From assembly GCF_003343245.1 (NCBI RefSeq), contig NZ_CP024901.1, positions 2,604,001 through 2,668,000 of the forward strand: a stretch of DNA of 64,000 nucleotides, written 5' to 3'. Shown piece by piece: positions 53,678 to 62,797 of this stretch. A model generated the notes under the pieces. The model saw only the letters and a program-made list of their open reading frames with translations, was not told the origin of the DNA and searched no databases. Source of the stretch: Photorhabdus laumondii subsp. laumondii (GTDB lineage Bacteria > Pseudomonadota > Gammaproteobacteria > Enterobacterales > Enterobacteriaceae). The position numbers and the translations under genes are program-made. Position 1 is the first letter of the stretch. Each line of letters opens with the position of its first letter.

Positions 53678-56600
53678 TTAGGCATCAATGGAAATATCTG
53701 AGATAGGTATACATTGACAAGTAAGGCACATTCCTTGCTCTGAAGGTTCTACGCCATTTAAGTGTTGTACTTCGCCACTTTTTAATTTCACAGCACAACT
53801 TTCACACTGTCCAACCCGGCATCCACTTGCCATCTTAATACCACTTTTTTCGCCAAAATTAAGGAGTGTTCCTTTGTCAGGGGACCATTCAAGAGGAACG
53901 CCAGATTTTTCAAATTTAACAGCAAAACTCTTCCCATCTTTAATTTTTACCGGCGTTAGCGATCGGAACATTTCTTTATAGATATCAAAAGGCGGAACGC
54001 CTAGAGTGAGTAAACCTTCTTCAAAAGTTTTCATCATAGGAGCCGGACCACACATATAAAAACGAGCTTGCTGTTTAATCAGTGTTTCAGGAACGGCATC
54101 CGCAGTAATATATCCATGATACTGGTAATTAATACCCTCAATATCCACTGGCAACGGATTGCTGTAATAGTTGATTACCTTCAATTGCTTAATTTTTGAC
54201 TCAATCTCTTTTAGTCTTTTGGAAAAAGTATGTGTATTGCTGTTTTGATTAGCGTACAACAATAAGAGTTCAGGCTTTTCACCGTTAGCGGGAAGAGATT
54301 CAAGATAACTTATGAATGGCGTAATACCAATTCCTCCTGCCAACATAACAACAGGTTGCTTAGCATTAAGCGGAATAATAAAGTTTCCTCCCGGAGGCGT
54401 CAGATTCACTTCGGCTCCGGCTACCAGTGTCTTGTTAATATATGAAGACATGACACCTTCAAAAGTTTCTCCGTCAGAAGTTATGCTTTTCTGATGTCGT
54501 ACGGAAATACTGTAACTCTTTCTACCTTCCAGTGTTGCCGTTCCTGTCAAAGAATAGGCCCTGATGACAGGGGCATCCTGTCCAGGTATGGAAACTTGTA
54601 CTGTGATATGTTGGCCAGGTTCATAATCAGGCAGCATTGTTCCATCTTGTGACTCAAAAATAACGGTTTTGACACCCTTAGCCTCGGGTTTTGTATCTAC
54701 AACCCGAAATGCTTTACGGCCCTGCCACGGCCTTCTCTCCGGGTTGATATCTTCTGCGAGTTTAATATCACAACGGAATGAACGGAGCGGAGAAGCGCCG
54801 CTGATAGGATCACAAGAGTCGTCAGAAATAAGCGCATTATAGTTACTGCTGTTTTTTCCTATGGCGGGAAAACCTTCCTTCCCATAGTCGGGACACGCTT
54901 GCCACCAACCAAACTCAGCAATTATCGTGTCGTAAGCAATATTATCATCTAACGATGCTTTAAAACGTGCCTCGCCGTTGCGGGTGATGACCTCTACCCA
55001 ATCTCCATTGTTAATACCTTTCTTTTCAGCCAATCTGCTGTTTATCTCAAGCTTCGGATAAGGTGATTTTTTGCGCAGACGGGTTAAACTTCTCTGTTGG
55101 CTATGACAATAGAAACCATTTTTTACCGAGGTTAGTCGATAAGGGAAATGTGACTCAGAGTTTAAATTCTCTTTTGGTTCATCATATATTGGTAGTGGCG
55201 GATAACCATGCCGCCACAATTTTTCAGAATAGATTTCAACCACTCCTGTTTCGGTATCAAAACCTTTAACTGTGTTCTTAACAGGATCGATTCCTGCGTA
55301 TTTCCTATCATGCTGAATTAATGGCATTGAAATCCCTGCTGGCTTTTCTCTTAACGCCTCTACGGTTAAGCCAATAGGCTCAAGAATATAATTCCATCCC
55401 GCTTCAACGCTTCCATTAAAAAATAGATCATTCATGCCTAAGCGACAGGCCAAGTCGAAGACAATTTCGTTATCTGACCGGCTTTCTCCCCGAGGCGAAA
55501 TCATTTTTTGCCTTAACTGAACGAGTTCTTCTGCCTTAGCTGAAATCTCAAATCCTACACGTAGCCCTTCTCTCTCCCAAGGCGTATTCACGGGTAGTAA
55601 GATGTCAGCATAATGTGCAGTAGGCGTTTCAAAGAGATCACAATGAACATGAAATTCAAGCTGTTTTAGCGCATCTATCCCAATTTTGGTGTCAGCATGA
55701 GATGACAACATATTCGTACCAAATGCCATCATAGCTCTAATCGGGTAAGGCCGTTTGTGCAAGATTGCTTGATACAGATCATGTGATGTTATCCAACCAT
55801 CTAGAGGTGGCCCCAACGGTCTTTCCTTAAAGCCAAGTGCTTTTTCTTGCTGCTCCTTTGGCATAAGTCTGCGAGCATTTACAGGATTAACGGGATGCTT
55901 ATTGTACACCCTGTTACTTCCCTGAGTGTCAAAACACCCGGTTAGTGCGTACAGCACGGCAATTGCTCGTTCAGACTGGGTTGCATTGGTATGTTGAGCT
56001 ACACCTGTCCAAGAATGATAAGCAATTCGTTTGGAAGAGATGATTAAATCTGCGGCATATAGGAGTTTTTCTTTGGTTATGCCGGTGATTTTTTCTACAT
56101 ATTCAGGTGTGTATGGTTGACACTCATTTAGAAGTCGCTGGAATGCAGATTTGCATGGTATTTTTTTATTTACATCTTCCGCAGAGTTAATCGAAAATTC
56201 GCCCAATAAAGCATAATGATCATTTTCATCACATGGCACATTTTCGTGAATATCATAGGGTAGCGGAGACTGAGTTATGTTATTCCAGACAACATATCTG
56301 TTTTTCTTAGCTGAAATGTTTATATCTTTTTCTCTCAAGAAAAGACCATTATCATTTCGTACTAACAATGAGGCGTTCGTCCAGCGTGCTACAAACGCCT
56401 GATCATATCCTCTTCGGTTTATGATGATATTTATTAGCCCGAGGGCTAACGCGGCATCCGTCCCAGGATTGATGTTGAGCCAATTATCAGATTCTTTAGC
56501 AAGAGCCGTATGTCTAGGATCGACAACGATAAGTTTGGCACCTGCATTTCTTCCCGCGCCAAGAGCTTCCGCTTGCGCAAGCCATGTATTTGTTGGATTG

Positions 56601-57124
56601 TGCCCCCATAAAATGATCAGCTCGGCATTTCTGTAATCAGCTACAGGAATACTGCATCCAAAGGTAAACTTATGTGCCTCGTCTTTATGCCAGTTACACA
56701 CTTCTGTACTATAGCAGACGTTAGGGCTGCCGAAATTTCGAATGAAGCGCTCTATCCATTCAAGGCTGTCACTAAGAGGTGTGCCACTTGGTGAGGTGAC
56801 TGAGAAAGCAACCGATTCTGCACCAGACTCAGCCTTATAGAAAGCCAGTTTCTCAGCAACATACGTCAACGCTTCATCCCAGGTGATTTTTTCCCAGCCT
56901 GGATCGGCATCACCTTTGGGATTTGTCCTACGGAGAGGATGAAGAATCCGGTTAGGACTATGAGCCAGTTCTGGTGCAGCTTTACCCTTCATGCACATGG
57001 CGTTGCCGGTCGGGTGTTTTGGGTTCTGTTGGATTTTTATCAGTGTATCGTTACGAACTTCGTTGACAGTGCCACATCTTGATCTACAGAGAGTACAATA
57101 TCCCTCTTTAAACTCGCTCTTCAT
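53678..57124 (-). CDS. Molybdopterin oxidoreductase fused to FAD/NAD ferredoxin-reductase and [2Fe-2S] ferredoxin
   Basis: A 1148-residue cytoplasmic protein (no Tat signal). Residues 1-790 form a DMSO-reductase-family catalytic part: a [4Fe-4S] set Cys10, Cys13, Cys17 and Cys44 (YCTLCRSRCG, AMCMKG), ILWGHNPTNTW, and the C-terminal bis-MGD cap (CHSQQRSLTRL, INNGDWVEVITRNGEARF). Residues ~795-1040 are a ferredoxin-reductase unit (RAYSLTG for FAD, LAGGIGITPFISYL for NAD(P), FYMCGPAPMM). Residues ~1060-1148 form a plant-type ferredoxin (CRVGQCESC plus a later CLTCQC). This puts substrate site and NAD(P)H electron path in one chain. The substrate is unknown; the catalytic half resembles assimilatory nitrate reductases and formate dehydrogenases. 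Confidence 0.88.
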   Translation of the reverse strand: MKSEFKEGYCTLCRSRCGTVNEVRNDTLIKIQQNPKHPTGNAMCMKGKAAPELAHSPNRILHPLRRTNPKGDADPGWEKITWDEALTYVAEKLAFYKAESGAESVAFSVTSPSGTPLSDSLEWIERFIRNFGSPNVCYSTEVCNWHKDEAHKFTFGCSIPVADYRNAELIILWGHNPTNTWLAQAEALGAGRNAGAKLIVVDPRHTALAKESDNWLNINPGTDAALALGLINIIINRRGYDQAFVARWTNASLLVRNDNGLFLREKDINISAKKNRYVVWNNITQSPLPYDIHENVPCDENDHYALLGEFSINSAEDVNKKIPCKSAFQRLLNECQPYTPEYVEKITGITKEKLLYAADLIISSKRIAYHSWTGVAQHTNATQSERAIAVLYALTGCFDTQGSNRVYNKHPVNPVNARRLMPKEQQEKALGFKERPLGPPLDGWITSHDLYQAILHKRPYPIRAMMAFGTNMLSSHADTKIGIDALKQLEFHVHCDLFETPTAHYADILLPVNTPWEREGLRVGFEISAKAEELVQLRQKMISPRGESRSDNEIVFDLACRLGMNDLFFNGSVEAGWNYILEPIGLTVEALREKPAGISMPLIQHDRKYAGIDPVKNTVKGFDTETGVVEIYSEKLWRHGYPPLPIYDEPKENLNSESHFPYRLTSVKNGFYCHSQQRSLTRLRKKSPYPKLEINSRLAEKKGINNGDWVEVITRNGEARFKASLDDNIAYDTIIAEFGWWQACPDYGKEGFPAIGKNSSNYNALISDDSCDPISGASPLRSFRCDIKLAEDINPERRPWQGRKAFRVVDTKPEAKGVKTVIFESQDGTMLPDYEPGQHITVQVSIPGQDAPVIRAYSLTGTATLEGRKSYSISVRHQKSITSDGETFEGVMSSYINKTLVAGAEVNLTPPGGNFIIPLNAKQPVVMLAGGIGITPFISYLESLPANGEKPELLLLYANQNSNTHTFSKRLKEIESKIKQLKVINYYSNPLPVDIEGINYQYHGYITADAVPETLIKQQARFYMCGPAPMMKTFEEGLLTLGVPPFDIYKEMFRSLTPVKIKDGKSFAVKFEKSGVPLEWSPDKGTLLNFGEKSGIKMASGCRVGQCESCAVKLKSGEVQHLNGVEPSEQGMCLTCQCIPISDISIDA

Positions 57125-57184
57125 AAGATAACCTCATACGGCTTCACAAAATATTTACTTCACGATTCTTGCGGATGGTTAATA

Positions 57185-57203
57185 CCAGTACGTATTACTG
57201 GTT
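57185..57203. promoter_or_regulatory. Palindrome upstream of the molybdoenzyme gene
   Basis: ACCAGTA-CGTAT-TACTGGT lies 61 bases before the start codon, a position suited to an operator. No FNR box of good quality is seen nearby. Confidence 0.4.
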
Positions 57204-57327
57204 CTCTTCCCTTTTATTATTTTTCATCAAACTGGGTAATGTGTAACTGTTTTTCAAGCTACACAAAATAAAATCAAAAATTCAACGGTATTTATTTTTA
57301 TAACCAACTAAAGTATTAACAATGTAA

Positions 57328-58239
57328 TTATTCATAATTACTTGCATTGTCTTTGCTGGTATCCGGGACATAGATAACTTCTTTATTTATCCCCTCTTCT
57401 GCTTTGATGATTTTGGTGTAATATTGAGATGCTTGGTCAATTGTAAATATTGTATTAGGTGACCATACCATCATCCCACTATATCCGTTATTAATGACTG
57501 AGCGGGTAATATTCTGCACTGAGGATATCGAATTTTTTTCGGGGGAGATACCCAACAACAAATTTTCTTTCTTCATCCCGAAGTTAACGTATGGAACCAG
57601 CTTACTGGCACTGGTGTTGATGTAAGTCATCTCGTAACCTGCATCCAGTAAATTTGCTATATTTGTCGGTTCCTTGAAGTAGAGATAATCTGACCACAGG
57701 GCTTTTGTGAGTATTTTGTTGGCAAATTTTGGATGGCTTTTAATCGCATCCGCTACCCAATAGAAGGATTGACGATTACCATAGCATGTTGAATATTCAT
57801 CATCGATATTGATTCCATCCAATCCGTATTTAACGACATCATTTACCATTTCATTGGCAAGTTTCGTTGCCGTTGCTTGACTCATATTACATGACCAACC
57901 TGCATTTTGATGATTGCCCAGATAGGATAGTTGAACTCTGATGCCCTTTTTTTGCAAATTCCGCACTAGGGAAATATTTTCTTTGAGTATCGAGCTTATT
58001 TTATCGTTGTAAAACAGTACAGGGCTATTAGATATACTATTGTTAATATTTGCTGCGAATAATATAACATCGGAAAAAAATGGTTTTTCAGTTTGTTTCA
58101 CAACAAAATTACCGATATCCTTGACATGTTGCGGTGAAGGATTACTCAGAAATGTAATATTATTTGCTGCAAGAGATTGATTTGTTGCAAAGGTAATAAT
58201 AAGTACAACTTTCAACAAATTGATATTTTTTAAGATCAT
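57328..58239 (-). CDS. Exported GH18 endo-beta-N-acetylglucosaminidase (Endo H-like)
   Basis: The signal peptide (VVLIITFATNQSLA) is followed by a GH18 barrel whose catalytic motif YGLDGINIDDEYS (Asp141, Asp146, Asp147, Glu148) is the Endo H/Endo F form, distinct from chitinases. YLGNHQNAGW and MVWSPNT are further strand ends. Endo H-like enzymes cut between the two GlcNAc residues of N-glycans, releasing high-mannose chains from glycoproteins. AGAGG precedes the ATG. The C-terminal tail is polar. It fits a role against insect glycoproteins, which are mostly high-mannose; this is inference. Confidence 0.85.
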   Translation of the reverse strand: MILKNINLLKVVLIITFATNQSLAANNITFLSNPSPQHVKDIGNFVVKQTEKPFFSDVILFAANINNSISNSPVLFYNDKISSILKENISLVRNLQKKGIRVQLSYLGNHQNAGWSCNMSQATATKLANEMVNDVVKYGLDGINIDDEYSTCYGNRQSFYWVADAIKSHPKFANKILTKALWSDYLYFKEPTNIANLLDAGYEMTYINTSASKLVPYVNFGMKKENLLLGISPEKNSISSVQNITRSVINNGYSGMMVWSPNTIFTIDQASQYYTKIIKAEEGINKEVIYVPDTSKDNASNYE

Positions 58240-58394
58240 AAATAAACCTCTTATCTTGGTTTTAATTATGTCATTTCTATATTGTTGTATGGATTTATTC
58301 TATGCATTGTTTTGAATTCAAATTCAGTTTCATTGAAAATCCAGATTTGAATTTTGCATCATCACTAACGACAGAGCATCTGACATTCCCTTAT

Positions 58395-58682
58395 CTATCT
58401 TAGTCTCTTACTTGCTAGCTCATACGCTTCACTCCGTTCGCGCTTACCAACTGCTACTACGACGATAATCAACACATTATCTATGACCTCATAAACTAAG
58501 CGAAAACCAGAAGCGCGTAATTTTATTTTGTAACAATTCGGCATGCCTCGAAGTTTAACTGATGGAATATGAGGTTCAACACAGCACTTTTTCAGCTTCT
58601 TAGCAAATTGTTGTTGGACTGATTTATCAAGTCTCTTCCACTCCTTGAGTGCATCTTCCGTGAATTTCACTCTATAGATCAT
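58395..58682 (-). CDS. stbE: StbE/RelE-type toxin
   Basis: A 95-residue RelE-fold endoribonuclease-like toxin: YRVKFTEDALKEWKRLD, CYKIKLRASGFRLVYEV and VVAVGKRERSEAY are near-identical to StbE as remembered. Overlaps the antitoxin by 4 bases. It would cleave mRNA on the ribosome. The frame is intact. Confidence 0.9.
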   Translation of the reverse strand: MIYRVKFTEDALKEWKRLDKSVQQQFAKKLKKCCVEPHIPSVKLRGMPNCYKIKLRASGFRLVYEVIDNVLIIVVVAVGKRERSEAYELASKRLR

Positions 58683-58930
58683 AGATAATTATCCAAATCT
58701 ACATCAACCAATGCCTGCCCTCTACGCTCATTTACCAGTCGAATAAGCTCTTGATCGTCCAAAGCATCAAGTATCTGTTCATAGAGCTCCGCAGGAATAC
58801 AATAAAACACGGGTTGGTTACGATTTAGGATTGCAATAGGGTATCCAGCCCCGGCACTAAGGGTCGCCATAGGGTTCTTTTTAAGTTCACTAATGCTTGC
58901 GCTAATATCTGACAGAATTATGTTGGCCAT
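58679..58930 (-). CDS. stbD: StbD/YafN-type (Phd-family) antitoxin
   Basis: An 83-residue protein (MANIILSDISASISELKKN, YPIAILNRNQPVFYCIP, then DALDDQELIRLV) of the Phd/YefM DNA-binding family paired with RelE-type toxins. A palindrome sits just upstream (58944-58963), consistent with self-repression. Confidence 0.9.
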   Translation of the reverse strand: MANIILSDISASISELKKNPMATLSAGAGYPIAILNRNQPVFYCIPAELYEQILDALDDQELIRLVNERRGQALVDVDLDNYL

Positions 58931-58943
58931 AAAAACACTCCAA

Positions 58944-58963
58944 AAGACTTGTTAATGAGTCTT
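58944..58963. promoter_or_regulatory. Operator-like palindrome before stbD
   Basis: AAGACT and AGTCTT arranged as an inverted repeat with 8 bases between, 14 bases before the antitoxin start. Confidence 0.6.
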
Positions 58964-58994
58964 ATAGTAGCTTTCTTTGTTGAGAAAAGAAACA

Positions 58995-59020
58995 AAAAAG
59001 ACCGTTTAAAAGGTCTTTTT
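58995..59020. terminator. Terminator-like hairpin
   Basis: AAAAAGACC / GGTCTTTTT with loop GTTTAAAA. It has T/A-runs on both sides but no gene directly in front of it, so it may be left from a lost gene; it would also shield the hydrolase downstream from upstream transcripts. Confidence 0.65.
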
Positions 59021-59259
59021 CTCCGATGGTCTTTTTTTATTCTCATTACTATCAGCGTCTTGCTCGTATACAATTATCTATGCTGGTTTTAACTATTGGA
59101 GCTGAGTACGCGACACGAGATGCACCTTATCTCACAATGAAAAAAGTGTCATCGAATCTAGACAGCGCAATTATCACTAACTGTGGACATTTTGTTACTG
59201 AATAATGCCCCGAACAATTTTGCTATCTGGCAATCACTTTTTACAGAGGAGTTATTATT

Positions 59260-60180
59260 ATGCCACTTGATAAAAATGTTGAAAAATGGCTTGCTTCTAC
59301 GCCTGAAATTGCAATAGGAGAAGATTCCCCCCTGGAACAACTTCGAATCGTTCTTGAGCATGCTCTTATCCAGCAACAGGGCGAATGGAACGATGCGACA
59401 TATAATAGCAGCTTTACTGTCCTCGCAGAGGATGGTTTCCCTATTCCGGTTCGCATGTATGTACCCTATGGAAAAGAAAAGATGAGTGATAAACCCGCGC
59501 TGGTTTATGCTCATGGCGGCGGGTGGTGTTTAGGAAGTCTTGATGCTTGGGATCGCCCTTGCCGTAAGCTGGCGGAATCAATGGGTTGCGTTATTTTCTC
59601 GGTAGACTATCGGCTTGCCCCAGAAAACCCTTTTCCGGTACCACTAACGGATTTCTATGCGGCTCTATGCTATGTCACTGATAATGCGGAAAAGTTTGGT
59701 ATCAATAGGCAACAAATTGCGGTCGGTGGTGATAGCGCAGGTGGTAATCTTGCCGTTGCCGCTTGTTTGATGTCGCGAAACCAAGAAGGGCCTGCTATTT
59801 GCTATCAATTGCTATTCTATCCAGCTTTAGATGCATCAATGGAAACGGATTCATACGATAAATATGGTGAAGGTTATGTATTGACAAAACAGATGATGGC
59901 ATTCTTTTGGCAGGCATACATTAATGAGCACAACAGTAGAACAAATCCACTTATCTCGCCTTCTCATTTAACGCATTTTGAAGGACTGCCAGATGCAACT
60001 ATTTTGCTTTGCGAATACGATCCGCTAAGAAGTGAAGGCGAAGCTTATGCTCAGCAGTTAAGAGATGCCGGTGTGTCCGTGCAGATTGAAACTATTGAGG
60101 GAATGATACATGGTGCGATGCATATGACTGCGGTGACACCATCCGTTGAAGCATTTTACAAAAAATTCTGTTTTTGTTGA
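59260..60180 (+). CDS. HSL-family alpha/beta hydrolase (esterase/lipase)
   Basis: A 306-residue soluble esterase of the hormone-sensitive-lipase branch. The oxyanion motif is YAHGGGWCLGS, the nucleophile elbow VGGDSAGGNLA, and the acid and base lie in LLCEYDPLRSEGE and MIHGAMHM. GGAG precedes the ATG. Members hydrolyse short acyl esters, and no signal peptide is seen. An ERIC follows. It stands alone; physiological substrate unknown. Confidence 0.88.
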   Translation: MPLDKNVEKWLASTPEIAIGEDSPLEQLRIVLEHALIQQQGEWNDATYNSSFTVLAEDGFPIPVRMYVPYGKEKMSDKPALVYAHGGGWCLGSLDAWDRPCRKLAESMGCVIFSVDYRLAPENPFPVPLTDFYAALCYVTDNAEKFGINRQQIAVGGDSAGGNLAVAACLMSRNQEGPAICYQLLFYPALDASMETDSYDKYGEGYVLTKQMMAFFWQAYINEHNSRTNPLISPSHLTHFEGLPDATILLCEYDPLRSEGEAYAQQLRDAGVSVQIETIEGMIHGAMHMTAVTPSVEAFYKKFCFC

Positions 60181-60280
60181 AAAGCATCATCTCTGTTTCA
60201 GGCCAATTTGATAAGAATTGGCCCGATAACACTCTGGAATCATCAGGATACGGGCATGGGTAGTCGTCCCGACAAAATAT

Positions 60281-60408
60281 ATATACCCGTCATCTTTCAA
60301 GTTGCCTCTTTGTTGGCTGCACTCACTCACCCCGGTCACATAGTTTGCTATGCTCCCGGGGATTCGCTCCTTTGCCGTCGCGATGCATCTTGAAATCTAT
60401 AAGGTATA
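60281..60408 (+). repeat. ERIC-type intergenic repeat, copy 8
   Basis: Full-length copy downstream of the esterase, with the ends TATACCCGTCATC and TATAAGGTATAG. Confidence 0.9.
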
Positions 60409-60516
60409 GTCCAGGAAGAATTGTTTTCCTGGACTGATTTATTCAACAAAGCCGGAGATGAGGTTTTATTTGCCATACTGATCTCATACCTGCATAACTA
60501 TTTTTGGGCACCTTAT

Positions 60517-61560
60517 TTAAAACTGACCAATAAAAGGCTCAAGAATTTTAACCGAATCAGCTTCGCTTACATGAGCCGATGTTGCCTTTATAAGTGCTTT
60601 ATTAAATTCAACTAATTTCAGACAGGTATTCATACGTTGTGATGAATTTAATCTACTTAAGAGGTTTCTATCTTGCTGATATACAGGCAAGTCAATCTTT
60701 GCATTTGGAGCACCTTCACATTTATCATTCTTAAAATACTTAGTAATACCATAGCTGGTTACATCACGAAGAGTATCTGTGGATTTATTGTAATTATATG
60801 TAGTGCCCTTGTCCTTACTGAAATCGTAAATCATGGTCACTAAGGCAATCGAGGGTATTTTCACATCTTGATCGGAAAAAATTTTCTCCCGCCATACTTT
60901 TAATATTTTTCCTGATCGATTAATTATCTCTCTTTTAGGTGTTTTTTTACTGAAAACATTATCAAGTTCGGAGTATAGGCTAAGACGTTCTGAACGATAC
61001 CATTCTGATGTGGCAGGATCTTTTCCATAGTTCAATTCAGAACACCTTTTATCGATAGAGCATAAAGGTGTTGAGTTGTTCAGAACGTTGAAAAATGCAA
61101 TATCGACATCTTCTGTACTGTTACTTAAATTTATTACGGGAGCTTTAATAGTATAATTATACCTACTACCAAAAACTTCCTTGAATACATTGACAGCATT
61201 AACCTTTAGTTCTATCGGGCTGAGTCTGTTCATCGATTCGCCATTGTTGTATTTATAAACAAATGCAATGTCAAGATCCGATGAACTAGCCAGAGCCATT
61301 CCATAAGCTAGACTTCCTTGAACCTCCATACCAACCTTTGAAAAAGTACCATATTTGCCCCAATATCTTGCAGAGTACAACTTGTCAACAGATGCGCTAT
61401 GCAGCTCGTTCCCAAGTTTATATAGTTGTTCTTCTGTACTTCTTGGTAATGAAATTTTATTTTCAAAGTTAATCATTCTCGTTTCCTGAATTGCACCTAT
61501 GGAAAACGAGGAGAAGAAAAATAATGTGGCTGGCAATAAAGAAAAAAATTTATTATGCAT
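60517..61560 (-). CDS. Exported nucleotidyltransferase-fold protein (Pol-beta/OAS-like)
   Basis: The signal peptide (LLPATLFFFSSFSIGA, residues ~7-23) is followed by a nucleotidyltransferase core: VQGSLAYGMALASSSDLDIAF gives the Gly82-Ser83 and the metal pair Asp95, Asp97, and EDVDIAFFN the third acid Asp153. The order and spacing resemble OAS/CD-NTase-type enzymes, which join nucleotides. The rest (~190 residues) is helical with few Cys (about four). Export is very unusual, as the substrates are intracellular NTPs. AAGGGAA precedes the ATG. It might be a secreted effector that becomes active in a host cell. The fold call is firm; the role is unknown. Confidence 0.72.
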   Translation of the reverse strand: MHNKFFSLLPATLFFFSSFSIGAIQETRMINFENKISLPRSTEEQLYKLGNELHSASVDKLYSARYWGKYGTFSKVGMEVQGSLAYGMALASSSDLDIAFVYKYNNGESMNRLSPIELKVNAVNVFKEVFGSRYNYTIKAPVINLSNSTEDVDIAFFNVLNNSTPLCSIDKRCSELNYGKDPATSEWYRSERLSLYSELDNVFSKKTPKREIINRSGKILKVWREKIFSDQDVKIPSIALVTMIYDFSKDKGTTYNYNKSTDTLRDVTSYGITKYFKNDKCEGAPNAKIDLPVYQQDRNLLSRLNSSQRMNTCLKLVEFNKALIKATSAHVSEADSVKILEPFIGQF

Positions 61561-61591
61561 ATATATTCCCTTAAGTTTAGTTAATAACTAG

Positions 61592-61642
61592 ATATACCCG
61601 TTATCTTTCAAGTTGCCTCTTTGTTGGCTGTACTCAATCACA
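61592..61642 (+). repeat. Partial ERIC (left half)
   Basis: TATACCCGTTATC through GGCTGTACTCAATCAC, then lost; the right half is absent. Confidence 0.75.
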
Positions 61643-62099
61643 TTTAAATATTTCAATGGAAATTAATTCAATAGTGATTAATTCAATCCGTTACTTATAA
61701 TTTTTAATCTTCCATAACATATAAGTAGAGTTTTCATAGTCTTGCTGCATCGATATATTTATAGAGTGTTGGTTTCGATATCACCATTAATTCAAAAATA
61801 TGTTTTACGGTATTCAGTATATCCGTCAAAAAAGGGCATTTTCATTATCAAATAACGTGGATTCATTATCATTTAATCTTGGCTTGAAGTCAGGATGGAA
61901 TTATTTAATGTGGGTTTAAAATCATTATTGATTGCAGGTTTGGTGTTTTTCGAACGATATGCTAAATCTGGTTCTTTCTTCGAGAAGAGTTGCCTTGGAA
62001 ATGGTTATTGCGAAAAACGTATCAGATTCTGCTTAAAACAATTGTGTTACGTTTATTGCGATTTTCGTTTATTTCGTTTAATGTGCTAAGTCAAAATGA
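61643..62099. other. AT-rich spacer holding a recombinase remnant
   Basis: Apart from the serine-recombinase tail (61734-61829), no coding evidence. A 64-residue frame at 61895-62089 looks random. Confidence 0.4.
61734..61829 (-). pseudogene. Remnant of a serine recombinase C-terminal HTH
   Basis: The frame reads LTDILNTVKHIFELMVISKPTLYKYIDAAR in two short pieces, VISKPTLYKYIDAAR being the recognition helix and turn of Hin/resolvase-type recombinases. Only ~32 codons remain, with no catalytic domain nearby. Confidence 0.5.
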
Positions 62100-62579
62100 A
62101 TGACTAACAGGTGCAACATGATTACTTCCACTTTCTCTGATATAAATCTTCCGGCTAAACGCGAAAGTGAAATAGCTGGAAAGGGGCTGCGTGAACTTTC
62201 AGCGTTCCTTTCAACAAAACTTGAAACTCAGCAGATTTCAATTATTAGTGATGATCATAAATCTCATCAAATTGAAGTGCCTACATCTGCGCTTACTATG
62301 CTAGTGCAAATCTTGAGTGAACTCGCTTCAGGTAATGCAGTGCAAATTGTTCCTGTTCATGCCGAGCTAACCACTCAAGAAGCCGCAAACATATTGAATG
62401 TATCGCGGCCTCATATGGTTAAACTTCTGGAAGATGGTTGTCTTCCTTTCCATAAAACAGGCCGACATCGGCGTATTCGTTTTGCTGATCTGATGGAATA
62501 TAAAAAGCAGCGTAATACTGAGAGTATGGAGGCTATGAAGGCATTAGCTAATCAGGCTCAGGAATTAGGGATCTACTAA
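62100..62579 (+). CDS. Excisionase-type (MerR-like HTH) antitoxin of a PIN-toxin pair
   Basis: The C-terminal part TTQEAANILNVSRPHMVKLLEDGCLPFHKTGRHRRIRFADLMEYK is a MerR/excisionase winged helix of the DNA-binding antitoxin type. The N-terminal ~80 residues hold a bundle. A second start (ATG at 62118) is possible. Its stop overlaps the start of a toxin remnant (TAATG), as in PIN-type pairs, where it would neutralise the ribonuclease and repress the operon. Confidence 0.75.
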   Translation: MTNRCNMITSTFSDINLPAKRESEIAGKGLRELSAFLSTKLETQQISIISDDHKSHQIEVPTSALTMLVQILSELASGNAVQIVPVHAELTTQEAANILNVSRPHMVKLLEDGCLPFHKTGRHRRIRFADLMEYKKQRNTESMEAMKALANQAQELGIY

Positions 62580-62671
62580 TGACCCATTCCCCGTACCATT
62601 CAATTACTATCGGAAAACATCTGTTTTCCGACAAAATAAGCGGCCTTTCTGAATTATCTAATAATCCATAG
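62579..62671 (+). pseudogene. PIN-domain toxin, truncated at codon ~7 by a repeat
   Basis: The start MTHSPY is the expected opening of the toxin downstream of such an antitoxin, but the PIN core (VLDACVLYP-like) is missing: the frame runs into the palindromic repeat at 62610 and stops at 62669. Non-functional. Confidence 0.5.
62610..62653 (+). repeat. 44-bp palindromic repeat, copy A
   Basis: A 10-bp stem TCGGAAAACA and its complement TGTTTTCCGA around TC, followed by CAAAATAAGCGGCCTTTCTG. A near-identical copy lies at 63597-63640, ~985 bases away in the same orientation. Confidence 0.8.
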
Positions 62672-62797
62672 GGTGTATTAGTAGGTGGTTGTTTAGTTTT
62701 TTAATATTCGCTACGGTCTAGCTCTTTTACTCTACCTTTTATCAGTGACAGGCATTGATAAGTAAAGTTTCGCGTTTATCGTCAATGGTTTTCGCTA

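Noticed and set aside
60517..61560. Possible CBASS anti-phage operon around the nucleotidyltransferase
   Set aside because: There is no effector, Cap2/Cap3 or other defence gene alongside, and the protein has an export signal.
61895..62089. 64-residue frame before the excisionase-type antitoxin
   Set aside because: Cys/Phe-rich, no start signal or family resemblance, in an AT-rich spacer.
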